In this document: piece after piece, positions 1-5,125 of the stretch
Layout of the letters: every line of letters starts with the position of its first letter
Numbering within the stretch: the first letter of the stretch is position 1
Assembly (NCBI GenBank): GCA_002705125.1
Contig: PAHQ01000045.1
Span: 12,917 to 18,041 of the forward strand
Source of the DNA: Verrucomicrobiales bacterium
GTDB taxonomy: Bacteria > Verrucomicrobiota > Verrucomicrobiia > Verrucomicrobiales > DEV007
Reading direction: 5' to 3'
DNA: 5,125 bases
Position numbers and translations under genes: made by a program
Notes under the pieces: model-generated
The model's database searches: none
Told to the model about the DNA's origin: nothing
What the model saw: only the letters and a program-made list of their open reading frames with translations

Positions 1-870
1 CTCAGTCTGGTTTCGTCACTTGGACAAGGTTTTTTTTATTGGCCTCAGGCCTCACCCGCAGAGGGCGGGACGGTTAAGTCATCGATTGCCTCAAGTGCAG
101 AAGACGCAATCGTGGAGCATTATCAGGCAGTTCCTCAACCCGGTTATATCTTTGACTCATGGAGTCTATACCCACGAGGTAAGCATGCGGAGAATCTATA
201 TGTTCATACTTACGATCCAAGGTTATTCTATACTCAAGAAATTAAACCTATTACCGCACATTTTGTCAAAGCTGATACATTTGTTGAGTCTAAAGGTAAG
301 GATATGGAAATTCGTCGTAAGAAGGGAAATCAGATGGAATTGACTGTTTTTAGTCAGCCAGGGGTCACTTATAGTATTCACTCTTCGAGTAATATGCAGG
401 ATTGGGCGCCTGTGGGCGTTGGTGAGGGGGACGGAGAAGAACAGGTATGGATTTTACCTTGGCTGGGAGTAAAAGGTTTTTTTCGTTTAGTTAAGGCGGA
501 TAACGTCGAGGATCTGGAGAGTGCGGTTCATGGTTTGTTGAGCTTCCAGAGGTCTCCACAAAATGAAGGACAAAGTGTTAGCGCTTGGGTCAGGTTGTGG
601 GAATATGATCCTCGGATAGCTGATAAGGGGGCAGATCTATTTGCTGAGCAGATAATAGAAGAAATTCCATTTGGTGCTGGCACCAAGAGATTCAGATTTG
701 AGCTGGGCGAGACATCTAAAGCGAATCCTGATCGGAGCTATTACATCACGGCGGCCATCTATGAGAAAGGCAGGGTCGGAGATGTAAATGCTCGGATTCA
801 CTTTCTGGATGGATTCAACAGAGTGGATATACCGAGTGAATTCTCAGCAGAGTTAAAGCCGTATAAATAG
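1..870 (+). CDS. Multi-domain, probably exported protein with InlB-like repeat and YbaY/YscW-like C-terminal domain (5' partial)
   Basis: The frame is open from the first base to a TAG at 868-870 (289 visible residues), so the start lies left of the window. The GTG at 112 would cut through a domain and is not the start. Three segments are visible. Residues 21-89 fit the divergent InlB-B bacterial repeat: a GGTV start, then an aromatic PQPGYIFDSW core, then a closing ITAHFV strand. Residues 101-165 contain SQPGVTYSIHSSSNMQDW and a closing FFRLV strand, a short beta-rich module common in verrucomicrobial surface and secreted proteins. Residues 190-278 (VRLWEYDPRIADKGADLFAEQ, then RFRFEL, then PDRSYYITAAIYEKGRVG) resemble the YbaY/YscW lipoprotein-type beta-sandwich. 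Residues 1-10 (LSLVSSLGQG) could be the tail of a signal peptide, which is a guess. There are no catalytic motifs. An adhesion or envelope role is inference, and the true function is unknown. A hairpin terminator follows 40 nt after the stop, which separates this gene from the ribosomal cluster. Confidence 0.85.
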   Translation, partial: LSLVSSLGQGFFYWPQASPAEGGTVKSSIASSAEDAIVEHYQAVPQPGYIFDSWSLYPRGKHAENLYVHTYDPRLFYTQEIKPITAHFVKADTFVESKGKDMEIRRKKGNQMELTVFSQPGVTYSIHSSSNMQDWAPVGVGEGDGEEQVWILPWLGVKGFFRLVKADNVEDLESAVHGLLSFQRSPQNEGQSVSAWVRLWEYDPRIADKGADLFAEQIIEEIPFGAGTKRFRFELGETSKANPDRSYYITAAIYEKGRVGDVNARIHFLDGFNRVDIPSEFSAELKPYK

Positions 871-910
871 TTCATTATAAACCGATTAAAGCACATCTTA
901 CTCATTTAAA

Positions 911-936
911 ATAGCTTCTTAAGCTATCTTTTTATT
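911..936 (+). terminator. Rho-independent terminator of the upstream gene
   Basis: ATAGCTT (911-917) pairs perfectly with AAGCTAT (921-927) around a 3-nt CTT loop, and CTTTTTATT follows. The stem is short and fairly AT-rich, so it is only moderately strong, but its place 40 nt after the TAG of the upstream gene and the run of five T's fit intrinsic termination. It would keep transcription of that gene out of the ribosomal cluster. The preceding AAA offers little readout in the other direction, so bidirectional use is unlikely. Confidence 0.65.
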
Positions 937-962
937 ATAAAATAACTCAAAATTTATAATAG

Positions 963-983
963 CCGTCTATTACAATTAGATGG
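963..983 (+). repeat. Short hairpin after a TATAAT sequence
   Basis: CCGTCTA (963-969) pairs with TAGATGG (977-983), seven pairs including one G-T wobble, with a 7-nt loop. A perfect TATAAT lies just upstream at 955-960, but no good -35 box is seen 16-18 bp before it. If a promoter is active there, the hairpin would sit at the very 5' end of the transcript. No T-run follows, so this is not a terminator. Confidence 0.3.
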
Positions 984-1000
984 ATAATAATAGGAGTTTT

Positions 1001-1067
1001 AATGATTAAGAAATCTTATTATATTGAAATAATTGATGTTATTAAAAATATTATCAATTTAATCATT
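1001..1067. repeat. Nested AT-rich inverted repeat
   Basis: The outer arms AATGATTA (1001-1008) and TAATCATT (1060-1067) are perfectly complementary. Inside them, 1031-1043 pairs with 1047-1059 over 13 positions with one G-T wobble and one T-T mismatch, leaving a 3-nt AAA loop. Pairs of this length are less expected by chance than isolated 5-6-mers, even in AT-rich DNA, but the stems are weak because they are nearly all A-T. The outer arms coincide with the ends of a 22-codon frame (1002-1070). The element could be a small structured RNA, a cruciform site or chance. Confidence 0.4.
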
Positions 1068-1102
1068 TAAGAGACTTATGTCATTATTAAATTTGGTCAT
1101 TA

Positions 1103-1161
1103 TGACCGTGCCGTCCCTTCTTTCTTAAAAGTGTGGGGCTTACTGGGAGACAGGGGCGGTA
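1103..1161 (+). other. GC-rich island with partial pairing; possible small structured RNA
   Basis: This stretch is clearly richer in G+C than the AT-rich DNA on both sides. ACCG (1105-1108) can pair with CGGT (1157-1160), CC (1111-1112) with GG (1155-1156), and TCCC (1114-1117) with GGGA (1145-1148), with asymmetric internal loops and a large apical loop. A separate hairpin, GGTCA/TGACC with a TTA loop (1095-1107), overlaps its left edge and would compete. No known RNA family was recognised and SRP RNA features are absent. The support is composition and partial pairing only. Confidence 0.2.
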
Positions 1162-1178
1162 ACTTAATTAAATTTGAA

Positions 1179-1193
1179 GAAATTCTTAATTTC
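1179..1193 (+). repeat. Small perfect hairpin
   Basis: GAAATT (1179-1184) pairs with AATTTC (1188-1193) around CTT. It has only six pairs, mostly A-T, and no T-run follows. It is listed because it adds to the series of short inverted repeats in this spacer. It may be chance given the base composition. Confidence 0.25.
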
Positions 1194-1238
1194 AGGAAAT
1201 AATAAATTGGTTTTGCTAATGTTTTTCTCATAATCCCC

Positions 1239-1258
1239 TTGTAATGAGGGTATTACAA
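1239..1258 (+). repeat. Hairpin with a competing upstream pairing
   Basis: TTGTAAT (1239-1245) pairs perfectly with ATTACAA (1252-1258) around GAGGGT. An alternative pairing, CTCAT (1227-1231 region) with ATGAG (1244-1248), uses part of the same bases, so the two folds exclude each other. This looks like a switch, but it lies upstream of the best promoter candidate. It would therefore matter only if transcription starts further left. There is no T-run, so it is not a terminator. Confidence 0.3.
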
Positions 1259-1308
1259 TAAAATTAGTGATATTTCAAAAATTATTTTAAAATATGGAGT
1301 TTAATGCT

Positions 1309-1335
1309 TGATAAATAGCATTTCACCAATATATT
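1309..1335 (+). promoter_or_regulatory. Candidate sigma70-type promoter of the str-S10 cluster
   Basis: TTGATA (from 1309) matches the -35 consensus TTGACA at five of six bases. TATATT (about 1330-1335) matches the -10 consensus TATAAT at five of six. They are separated by about 15-16 bp, slightly short of the ideal 17. A start near 1342 would give an untranslated leader of about 140 nt before the rpsL ATG. AT-rich DNA produces such boxes by chance, so this is the best candidate rather than a certain one. Any promoter of this group in the region must lie after the terminator at 911-936. Confidence 0.45.
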
Positions 1336-1336
1336 C

Positions 1337-1362
1337 GCGCTCCCTTTTTGGGATGGCTGCGC
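1337..1362 (+). repeat. Hairpin at the start of the predicted leader
   Basis: TCCC (1341-1344) pairs with GGGA (1350-1353) around TTTTT, and GCGC (1337-1340) can extend the stem with GCGC (1359-1362) across a 5-nt bulge (TGGCT). GCGCTC also occurs as a direct repeat at both edges. The element would begin about where the transcript from the promoter at 1309-1335 starts. It may be a 5' stabilising stem or a copy of a dispersed palindrome. Confidence 0.3.
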
Positions 1363-1392
1363 TCTATTTTCTACATTGATTTGTCTGATTAT

Positions 1393-1450
1393 AGACGACG
1401 GGCCGATACTCCGCTCATTACTTACAAGTTTATGCGCATGCGTGTCGTCT
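1393..1450 (+). promoter_or_regulatory. Structured rpsL leader: 7-bp closing stem with internal helices
   Basis: AGACGAC (1393-1399) is perfectly complementary to GTCGTCT (1444-1450), enclosing 44 nt. Inside, ACT/AGT around 1420-1429 and CAT/ATG (1416-1418 with 1432-1434) can pair, and the 8-bp palindrome CGCATGCG lies at 1435-1442. The GC-rich closing stem stands out from the AT-rich region upstream and ends 34 nt before the rpsL ATG. In E. coli the str operon is autoregulated by S7 at the rpsL-rpsG gap, and here that gap is only 23 nt. A leader structure is a reasonable alternative place for feedback control, but this is inference. Confidence 0.35.
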
Positions 1451-1484
1451 CGATACCCTTCCCTGAGACACTTTTAAAAACACC

Positions 1485-1862
1485 ATGCCAACAATAAATC
1501 AATTAGTACGCCAAGGTAGGAAATCACCTTTTGAAAAATCAAAGTCGCCTGCGCTTTCGAACTGTCCTCAGCGCAGAGGAGTTTGTCTTCAAGTTTACAC
1601 ACGAACTCCTAAGAAGCCTAACTCTGCCTTAAGAAAAGTAGCCAAAGTCCGCCTAACAAATGGGCAAGAGGTTATCGCTTACATTGGAGGTGAAGGTCAC
1701 AATCTACAAGAGCACTCAATAGTACTTGTGCGGGGAGGTAGAGTGAAAGACTTGCCAGGTGTTCGTTACCATGTTGTTCGTGGTGCTCTTGATACACTTG
1801 GAGTTGATAACAGAAAACAGTCTAGGTCTAAGTATGGAGCTAAAAGGCCAAAAGCTAGCTAA
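1485..1862 (+). CDS. rpsL: 30S ribosomal protein S12
   Basis: S12 sits at the decoding centre of the 30S subunit and helps check codon-anticodon pairing. The 125-residue product aligns along its length with the family, and numbering matches E. coli through at least residue 91. It has the start MPTINQLVR, the loop [11 protein letters not shown] (41-51), the core [10 protein letters not shown] (69-78) and the loop [13 protein letters not shown] (84-96). Lys43, Lys88 and Pro91, where streptomycin-resistance changes occur, are the sensitive-type residues. Asp89 is the site that RimO methylthiolates in E. coli. Residues 34-37 are CLQV, as in Chlamydia, instead of CTRV. The ATG at 1485 is chosen because it gives the standard N-terminus. 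The bases before it (CTTTTAAAAACACC) contain no Shine-Dalgarno sequence. It is the first gene of the cluster, with a 23-nt gap to rpsG. Confidence 0.98.
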   Translation: MPTINQLVRQGRKSPFEKSKSPALSNCPQRRGVCLQVYTRTPKKPNSALRKVAKVRLTNGQEVIAYIGGEGHNLQEHSIVLVRGGRVKDLPGVRYHVVRGALDTLGVDNRKQSRSKYGAKRPKAS

Positions 1863-1885
1863 AAATATTAAAGATATAATAGATT

Positions 1886-2359
1886 ATGTCGCGTAGAAGA
1901 AGAGTTAAGAAAAAGATTGCAGTTAAAGATCCTAGGTATGATAGCGAACTTGTTGCAAAGCTAGTTAGTACAGTTATGGGAGATGGTAAAAAATCTCTAG
2001 CTGAGCGTATTGTTTATACAGCCATTGATAAATCAAACGAGGGATCAGACACAGTTGACCCTCTCGAAAGCTTAACAAGAGCTGTTGAAAATGCTAAGCC
2101 TAGAGTTGAGGTTAAATCTCGAAGAGTTGGAGGTGCCACATACCAAGTGCCTCTTGAAGTTGCTGCTAACAGGCAAGAGTCTTTGGCCATTCGCTGGATC
2201 GTCAGCTTCGCAAGATCTCGCAAAGGAACTCCTATGCATGTTGCTCTAGCAAATGAAGTTAGAGATGCTGCCTCCAACAGTGGTAATGCAGTCCGCAAGC
2301 GTGATGAGATGCACAAAATGGCTCAAGCTAACAGAGCATTCGCCCATTTTCGTTGGTAA
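1886..2359 (+). CDS. rpsG: 30S ribosomal protein S7
   Basis: S7 is a primary 16S rRNA-binding protein that nucleates assembly of the 30S head and lies near the E site. The 157-residue product is full length for the bacterial family. It starts MSRRRRVKKK (basic, rRNA-binding), then GDGKKSLAERIVY (32-44), SRRVGGATYQVP (78-89), and ends in the typical KRDEMHKMAQANRAFAHFRW (138-157). The ATG at 1886 is the only start that gives this N-terminus, and its upstream AAGATATAATAGATT lacks a clear ribosome binding site. The gaps are 23 nt after rpsL and 15 nt before fusA. The short first gap leaves little room for the S7-binding translational operator that E. coli has between these genes. Confidence 0.98.
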   Translation: MSRRRRVKKKIAVKDPRYDSELVAKLVSTVMGDGKKSLAERIVYTAIDKSNEGSDTVDPLESLTRAVENAKPRVEVKSRRVGGATYQVPLEVAANRQESLAIRWIVSFARSRKGTPMHVALANEVRDAASNSGNAVRKRDEMHKMAQANRAFAHFRW

Positions 2360-2374
2360 TTTTATTTTTAGAAA

Positions 2375-4540
2375 GTGTCAGATAACCCTAATTCCCCAAA
2401 ACGTGATTTTCCGTTGCAGCGTACGCGCAACATCGGAATATGCGCGCACATTGATGCGGGAAAGACGACACTCACTGAAAGGGTTCTCTTCTACACAGGA
2501 ATGATCCACCGTATTGGTGAAGTTCATGACGGTCAGGCCACCACTGACTGGATGGAGCAAGAGCAAGAAAGAGGAATAACAATTACGTCGGCTGCTGTCA
2601 CTTGTTCATGGAAGCAGGTAGAGTCTGAAGGTGTATATAAATCATTTCAGGACATTGAACAAAGGGTTAACATTATTGATACTCCAGGTCATGTGGACTT
2701 TACAGCTGAGGTCGAGCGATCTTTGAGAGTTCTTGATGGAGCAGTGGTTGTTTTTTGTGGAGTTGCCGGAGTTCAACCTCAATCCGAAACGGTTTGGAGG
2801 CAGGCCGACAAATACGAAGTGCCTAGAATCGTTTTTGTAAATAAAATGGATAGGGTGGGAGCGGACTTTAACAATGTTGTCAGCGATATAGAGAACAAGC
2901 TCGGAGCAAACGCTGCTCCTGTTTTGATTCCTATCGGAGCCGAAGATTCTTTGATTGGGCAAATTGATGTAATTAATAGAAGAGCAATTGTTTATTCTGA
3001 CAGTGATGTGCTCGGATCAACTTATGAGGTGAGAGATCTTAATGATGATGAAAAGCTGACAGCTGATGAGGCTTACTCTTCTCTGCTCGAGAAGTTGATT
3101 GATTCTGATGAAGAGATCGGAACTTTATATCTAGAGGAGAAAGAGATAAGCCCGATTGAAATTAAAGCTGCATTAAGGCGAGCAACTATTAAAAATAAAA
3201 TTATACCTGTTTGTGGTGGTTCTGCTTTTAAAAACAAAGGAGTCCAAGCGACTTTGGATGCTGTAATTGATTACTTGCCAAGTCCACTTGATATCGAGTC
3301 AACCGAGGCTCAGAAAACAAATGATGAAACTGAGAAAGTTAAAATCTTAACTGATGACAATGCCAAGTTTTGTTCGTTAGCATTTAAGCTTTGGAGCGAT
3401 AAGTTTGTGGGTAAGCTTGTATTTTTTAGAGTTTATTCGGGCACAGTTTCTAAAGGAGATCAAGTATATAACCCTAGAACAAGACGCAAAGAAAGGGTAG
3501 GTAGGTTGATTCAAATCCAAGCGGATGAACACAAGGACATCGAGACATGCTATGCCGGTGATATTGCGGCTATAGTAGGAATAAAGAATATAACCACTGG
3601 TGATACTTTGTGTTCGCCTTCGCAGGACGTTTTACTTGAACCTCCATCATTTCCAGAGCCGGTTATTGCAATGTCTGTTGAGCCGAAGACCACTGCAGAC
3701 CAAGAAAAAATGGCTGTAGCACTTCAAAGGTTAGGGGAAGAAGATCCCACTTTTGTTGTTAAAACAGATGAAGAAACTGGCCAGACTATAATTTCAGGAA
3801 TGGGCGAACTGCATCTTGAAGTCATTCAAGACAGAATGAAGCGAGAATTTGGTGTCGTAACAAACGCTGGAAAGCCGCAAATCGCGTATAGAGAAAGTAT
3901 AACAAACGAGGCAGAAGGAGAAGGTTTACTGAAAAAGCAAACTGGAGGTCGTGGACAGTATGGTCATGTTATATTGAAGGTTTTTCCAAATAAAAGAGGC
4001 GAGGGGCATACGATGGAAAATAAAGTGGTTGGTGGAGCTATACCGAGAGAGTTTATTAATGCATGTATGGCAGGGGTTAAAGAGGCAATGATTTCAGGTA
4101 TTATTGCAGGATATCAGGTAGTTGATGTGCATGTGGATTTACTTGATGGTTCCAGTCATGATGTAGATTCTAACGAGCAGTCATTTAAGATGGCTGCAAT
4201 TTTTGCAATGAAAAATGCTTTCAGAGAGGCTAATTGTAAATTGTTAGAACCTATGATGGATGTTGAGTGCACAACGCCTGATGAGTTTCAAGGTGATATT
4301 ATGGGGGACTTGAATCGTAGACGTGGAAGGATCGGGGAAATAGGAGCACGGAATAATGTCAGTATAATCAAGGCTGAGGTTCCTCTTGCAGAAATGTTTG
4401 GATATTCAACAGATATTAGGACTCTTTCATCGGGTCGTGCAAGCTATTCAATGGAGCCGTCACATTTTGAGAATGTGCCTGATACAATTGTTAATGAATT
4501 AATAGAAAAGCGGGGCGGAGTAGCTCTAGCATACGCATAA
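2375..4540 (+). CDS. fusA: Translation elongation factor G
   Basis: EF-G is the cytosolic GTPase that moves tRNAs and mRNA through the ribosome and, with RRF, splits post-termination ribosomes. The GTP-binding motifs are intact: AHIDAGKT (24-31, P loop), RGITI (66-70, switch I), DTPGH (102-106, catalytic His106), NKMD (156-159) and SAF (283-285). The G' subdomain follows at about 170-270, then the beta-barrel domain II from about 320. The domain IV tip [10 protein letters not shown] has His595, equivalent to E. coli His584. The protein is 721 residues, somewhat longer than the usual 690-705, partly through about seven extra residues between switch I and DTPGH (80-97). The start is GTG; no in-frame ATG lies before the P loop. 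TTTTTAGAAA before it has no proper Shine-Dalgarno. The short tail before [11 protein letters not shown] ([16 protein letters not shown]) is mostly hydrophilic. All key residues support a functional EF-G, not a divergent paralogue. Confidence 0.97.
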   Translation: MSDNPNSPKRDFPLQRTRNIGICAHIDAGKTTLTERVLFYTGMIHRIGEVHDGQATTDWMEQEQERGITITSAAVTCSWKQVESEGVYKSFQDIEQRVNIIDTPGHVDFTAEVERSLRVLDGAVVVFCGVAGVQPQSETVWRQADKYEVPRIVFVNKMDRVGADFNNVVSDIENKLGANAAPVLIPIGAEDSLIGQIDVINRRAIVYSDSDVLGSTYEVRDLNDDEKLTADEAYSSLLEKLIDSDEEIGTLYLEEKEISPIEIKAALRRATIKNKIIPVCGGSAFKNKGVQATLDAVIDYLPSPLDIESTEAQKTNDETEKVKILTDDNAKFCSLAFKLWSDKFVGKLVFFRVYSGTVSKGDQVYNPRTRRKERVGRLIQIQADEHKDIETCYAGDIAAIVGIKNITTGDTLCSPSQDVLLEPPSFPEPVIAMSVEPKTTADQEKMAVALQRLGEEDPTFVVKTDEETGQTIISGMGELHLEVIQDRMKREFGVVTNAGKPQIAYRESITNEAEGEGLLKKQTGGRGQYGHVILKVFPNKRGEGHTMENKVVGGAIPREFINACMAGVKEAMISGIIAGYQVVDVHVDLLDGSSHDVDSNEQSFKMAAIFAMKNAFREANCKLLEPMMDVECTTPDEFQGDIMGDLNRRRGRIGEIGARNNVSIIKAEVPLAEMFGYSTDIRTLSSGRASYSMEPSHFENVPDTIVNELIEKRGGVALAYA

Positions 4541-4558
4541 GATTTAAATAACTGGAAA

Positions 4559-4870
4559 ATGGAAAAGAAACAGACAATTAGAATCCGACTAAAAAGCTAC
4601 GATTATCGTATGCTTGACAAGGCGACTTTGGAAATTGTTGATACTGTTAAACGAACAGGATCAAGATTAGCTGGTCCAATACCTTTGCCAACTAGAGTTG
4701 AGAAGTTCAGCGTGAACCGGTCCCCTCATGTTAACAAAAAATCTGCTGAACAATTTGAGATAAGAACTCATAAGAGATTACTCGATATTCTTAACCCAAG
4801 TGGCCATACGATGGAAGAGCTCAAGAAACTGAGTTTACCCTCTGGTGTTGAGATTTTAATCAAGTTGTAG
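4559..4870 (+). CDS. rpsJ: 30S ribosomal protein S10 (NusE)
   Basis: S10 belongs to the 30S head. Outside the ribosome it is NusE, which joins NusB in rRNA antitermination and NusG in coupling transcription to translation. The 103-residue length equals the E. coli protein. Family signatures are [11 protein letters not shown] (5-15), GPIPLPTR (39-46) and SPHVN followed by [10 protein letters not shown] (55-73), with the usual end GVEILIKL. It starts 18 nt after fusA with no tuf in between. In E. coli rpsJ heads the S10 operon with its own promoter, but here the short gap has no promoter-like sequence and suggests read-through from the str genes. No Shine-Dalgarno is seen; ACTGGAAA before the ATG is at best a weak purine-rich stretch. 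Confidence 0.97.
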   Translation: MEKKQTIRIRLKSYDYRMLDKATLEIVDTVKRTGSRLAGPIPLPTRVEKFSVNRSPHVNKKSAEQFEIRTHKRLLDILNPSGHTMEELKKLSLPSGVEILIKL

Positions 4871-4943
4871 GACTTACTAAGCATTTAAGAATTTAAACAA
4901 TAATAAGAATTTAAAGCGAATTTCGCTAAGCCCCTAACAGGAT
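4871..4943 (+). other. rpsJ-rplC spacer with a tandem AT-rich repeat and a small hairpin
   Basis: This 73-nt gap is much longer than the other gaps in the cluster. It holds two perfect copies of the 12-mer TAAGAATTTAAA (4886-4897 and 4904-4915), 18 nt apart. It also holds a 5-bp hairpin, AGCGA/TCGCT with an ATT loop (4915-4927), whose left arm starts at the last base of the second copy. There is no T-run, so transcription probably continues. A similar TAAGATTTAAA begins at the fusA stop codon (4538-4548). The spacer could shape translation of rplC; a protein-binding operator is possible but unproven. Confidence 0.5.
4886..4915 (+). repeat. Two perfect 12-nt direct repeats (TAAGAATTTAAA)
   Basis: The copies are at 4886-4897 and 4904-4915, separated by six bases (CAATAA), so the period is 18 nt. 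The identity stops exactly at both ends of the 12-mer. Low-complexity A/T sequence makes chance repeats likelier than in mixed DNA, but an exact 12-mer in a 73-nt gap is still notable. Confidence 0.6.
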
Positions 4944-5125
4944 ATGAGTATAGGAATATTAGGCAAGAAAATCGGCATGACTCGAGTGTATGATCAAGAC
5001 GGTGCGATGATACCAGTTACCGTAATCGATGTAAGTGGCAACACCGTGTTGCAGAAAAGAACCCAGGACAACGATGGTTATACAGCTGTACAAGTGGGTT
5101 ACGAAGCACAAAAAAAATCGCGAGT
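4944..5125 (+). CDS. rplC: 50S ribosomal protein L3 (3' partial)
   Basis: L3 is an early-assembling 23S rRNA-binding protein whose central extension reaches the peptidyl-transferase centre. The frame opens at ATG 4944 and runs off the window after 60 complete codons. The visible part reads MSIGILGKKIGMTRVYDQDG, then MIPVTVIDV and a DNDGYTAVQVGY segment, which is the canonical L3 N-terminus. The long extension and the glutamine methylated by PrmB in E. coli lie beyond the edge. AGGA lies only one base before the ATG, too close for a normal Shine-Dalgarno. It follows rpsJ, matching the usual S10 order (rpsJ, rplC, rplD), so rplD is expected next. Confidence 0.95.
   Translation, partial: MSIGILGKKIGMTRVYDQDGAMIPVTVIDVSGNTVLQKRTQDNDGYTAVQVGYEAQKKSR

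Larger units (their letters stand above)
871..1484. other. 614-nt AT-rich non-coding region between the upstream gene and rpsL
   Basis: No reading frame of convincing length or similarity lies here on either strand, and no tRNA-like cloverleaf or TTCGA-type T-loop is visible. The left part (871-1100) is very AT-rich and has a terminator and long imperfect inverted repeats. A short GC-rich island sits at about 1103-1161. A further hairpin lies at 1239-1258. A promoter-like pair of boxes lies at about 1309-1335, and the region from there to 1484 is less AT-rich and contains paired segments, as expected of the str operon leader. Gene decay or an unannotated small RNA cannot be excluded for 963-1260. 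Confidence 0.7.

Noticed and set aside
112..114. GTG as the start of the upstream protein
   Set aside because: The same frame is open to base 1, and the GTG falls in the middle of the InlB-like repeat, so the real start is outside the window.
20..343. Open frame of 107 codons at the left edge
   Set aside because: It overlaps the frame 1-870, which shows recognisable domains throughout. The 107-codon product is basic and has no family features.
1078..1128. 16-codon frame starting ATG at 1078
   Set aside because: It is very short, has no ribosome binding site and overlaps the possible RNA island. Nothing supports translation.
871..1484. tRNA gene, CRISPR array or insertion sequence in the spacer
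   Set aside because: No cloverleaf or T-loop signature, no regularly spaced long repeats, and no transposase fragment or paired terminal repeats with target duplications were found by eye.
2014..2962. Minus-strand and alternative-frame openings across rpsG and the 5' part of fusA
   Set aside because: They lie wholly or almost wholly opposite or out of frame with strongly conserved S7 and EF-G sequence and show no features of their own.
4915..4927. AGCGA/TCGCT hairpin as a terminator after rpsJ
   Set aside because: The stem has five pairs and is followed by AAGCCCC, with no T-run. Gene order also argues for read-through.
4939..4942. AGGA as the ribosome binding site of rplC
   Set aside because: It is one base from the ATG, too close to act in the usual way.

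Overview
The window holds the 5' end of a bacterial ribosomal-protein cluster (rpsL, rpsG, fusA, rpsJ and the start of rplC). A long AT-rich non-coding stretch precedes it, followed upstream by the 3' end of an unrelated multi-domain protein. All genes lie on the + strand. The organism is most probably a member of the Planctomycetes-Verrucomicrobia-Chlamydiae (PVC) group, and most likely a verrucomicrobial, Opitutae/Puniceicoccales-like bacterium. This is inferred from three things: (i) S12 carries the chlamydial-type segment [11 protein letters not shown] rather than the common GVCTRV; (ii) fusA runs directly into rpsJ with no tuf between them, as in Chlamydia; (iii) the upstream protein has the short 'PGVTYSI-x-SS-x(2)-M-QDW' module that is frequent in verrucomicrobial extracellular proteins. 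No search could be run, so the rank below PVC is tentative.

Layout. Bases 1-870 are one open frame with no start inside the window. It shows an InlB-B-like repeat, a 'PGxTYxIxSSxxMQDW' module and a C-terminal domain resembling the YbaY/YscW beta-sandwich family. A 7-bp hairpin with a T-run (911-936) probably ends its transcript. Bases 871-1484 hold no convincing gene but many inverted repeats, a short GC-rich island (about 1103-1161), a plausible sigma70-type promoter (about 1309-1335) and a leader of about 140 nt with a 7-bp closing stem (1393-1450). Then come rpsL (1485-1862), rpsG (1886-2359), fusA with a GTG start (2375-4540), rpsJ (4559-4870), and rplC from 4944, cut by the window edge.

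How the genes work together. S12 and S7 are 30S proteins of the decoding centre and head, EF-G drives translocation, S10 is a 30S head protein that also acts as NusE in antitermination, and L3 builds the 50S peptidyl-transferase region. Gaps of 23, 15 and 18 nt between the first four genes indicate one transcript. The 73-nt gap before rplC has no terminator, so the str and S10 gene sets appear fused. None of the five start codons has a well-placed Shine-Dalgarno sequence. The core genes are ordinary; the less described parts are the upstream protein's architecture and the structured leader region.
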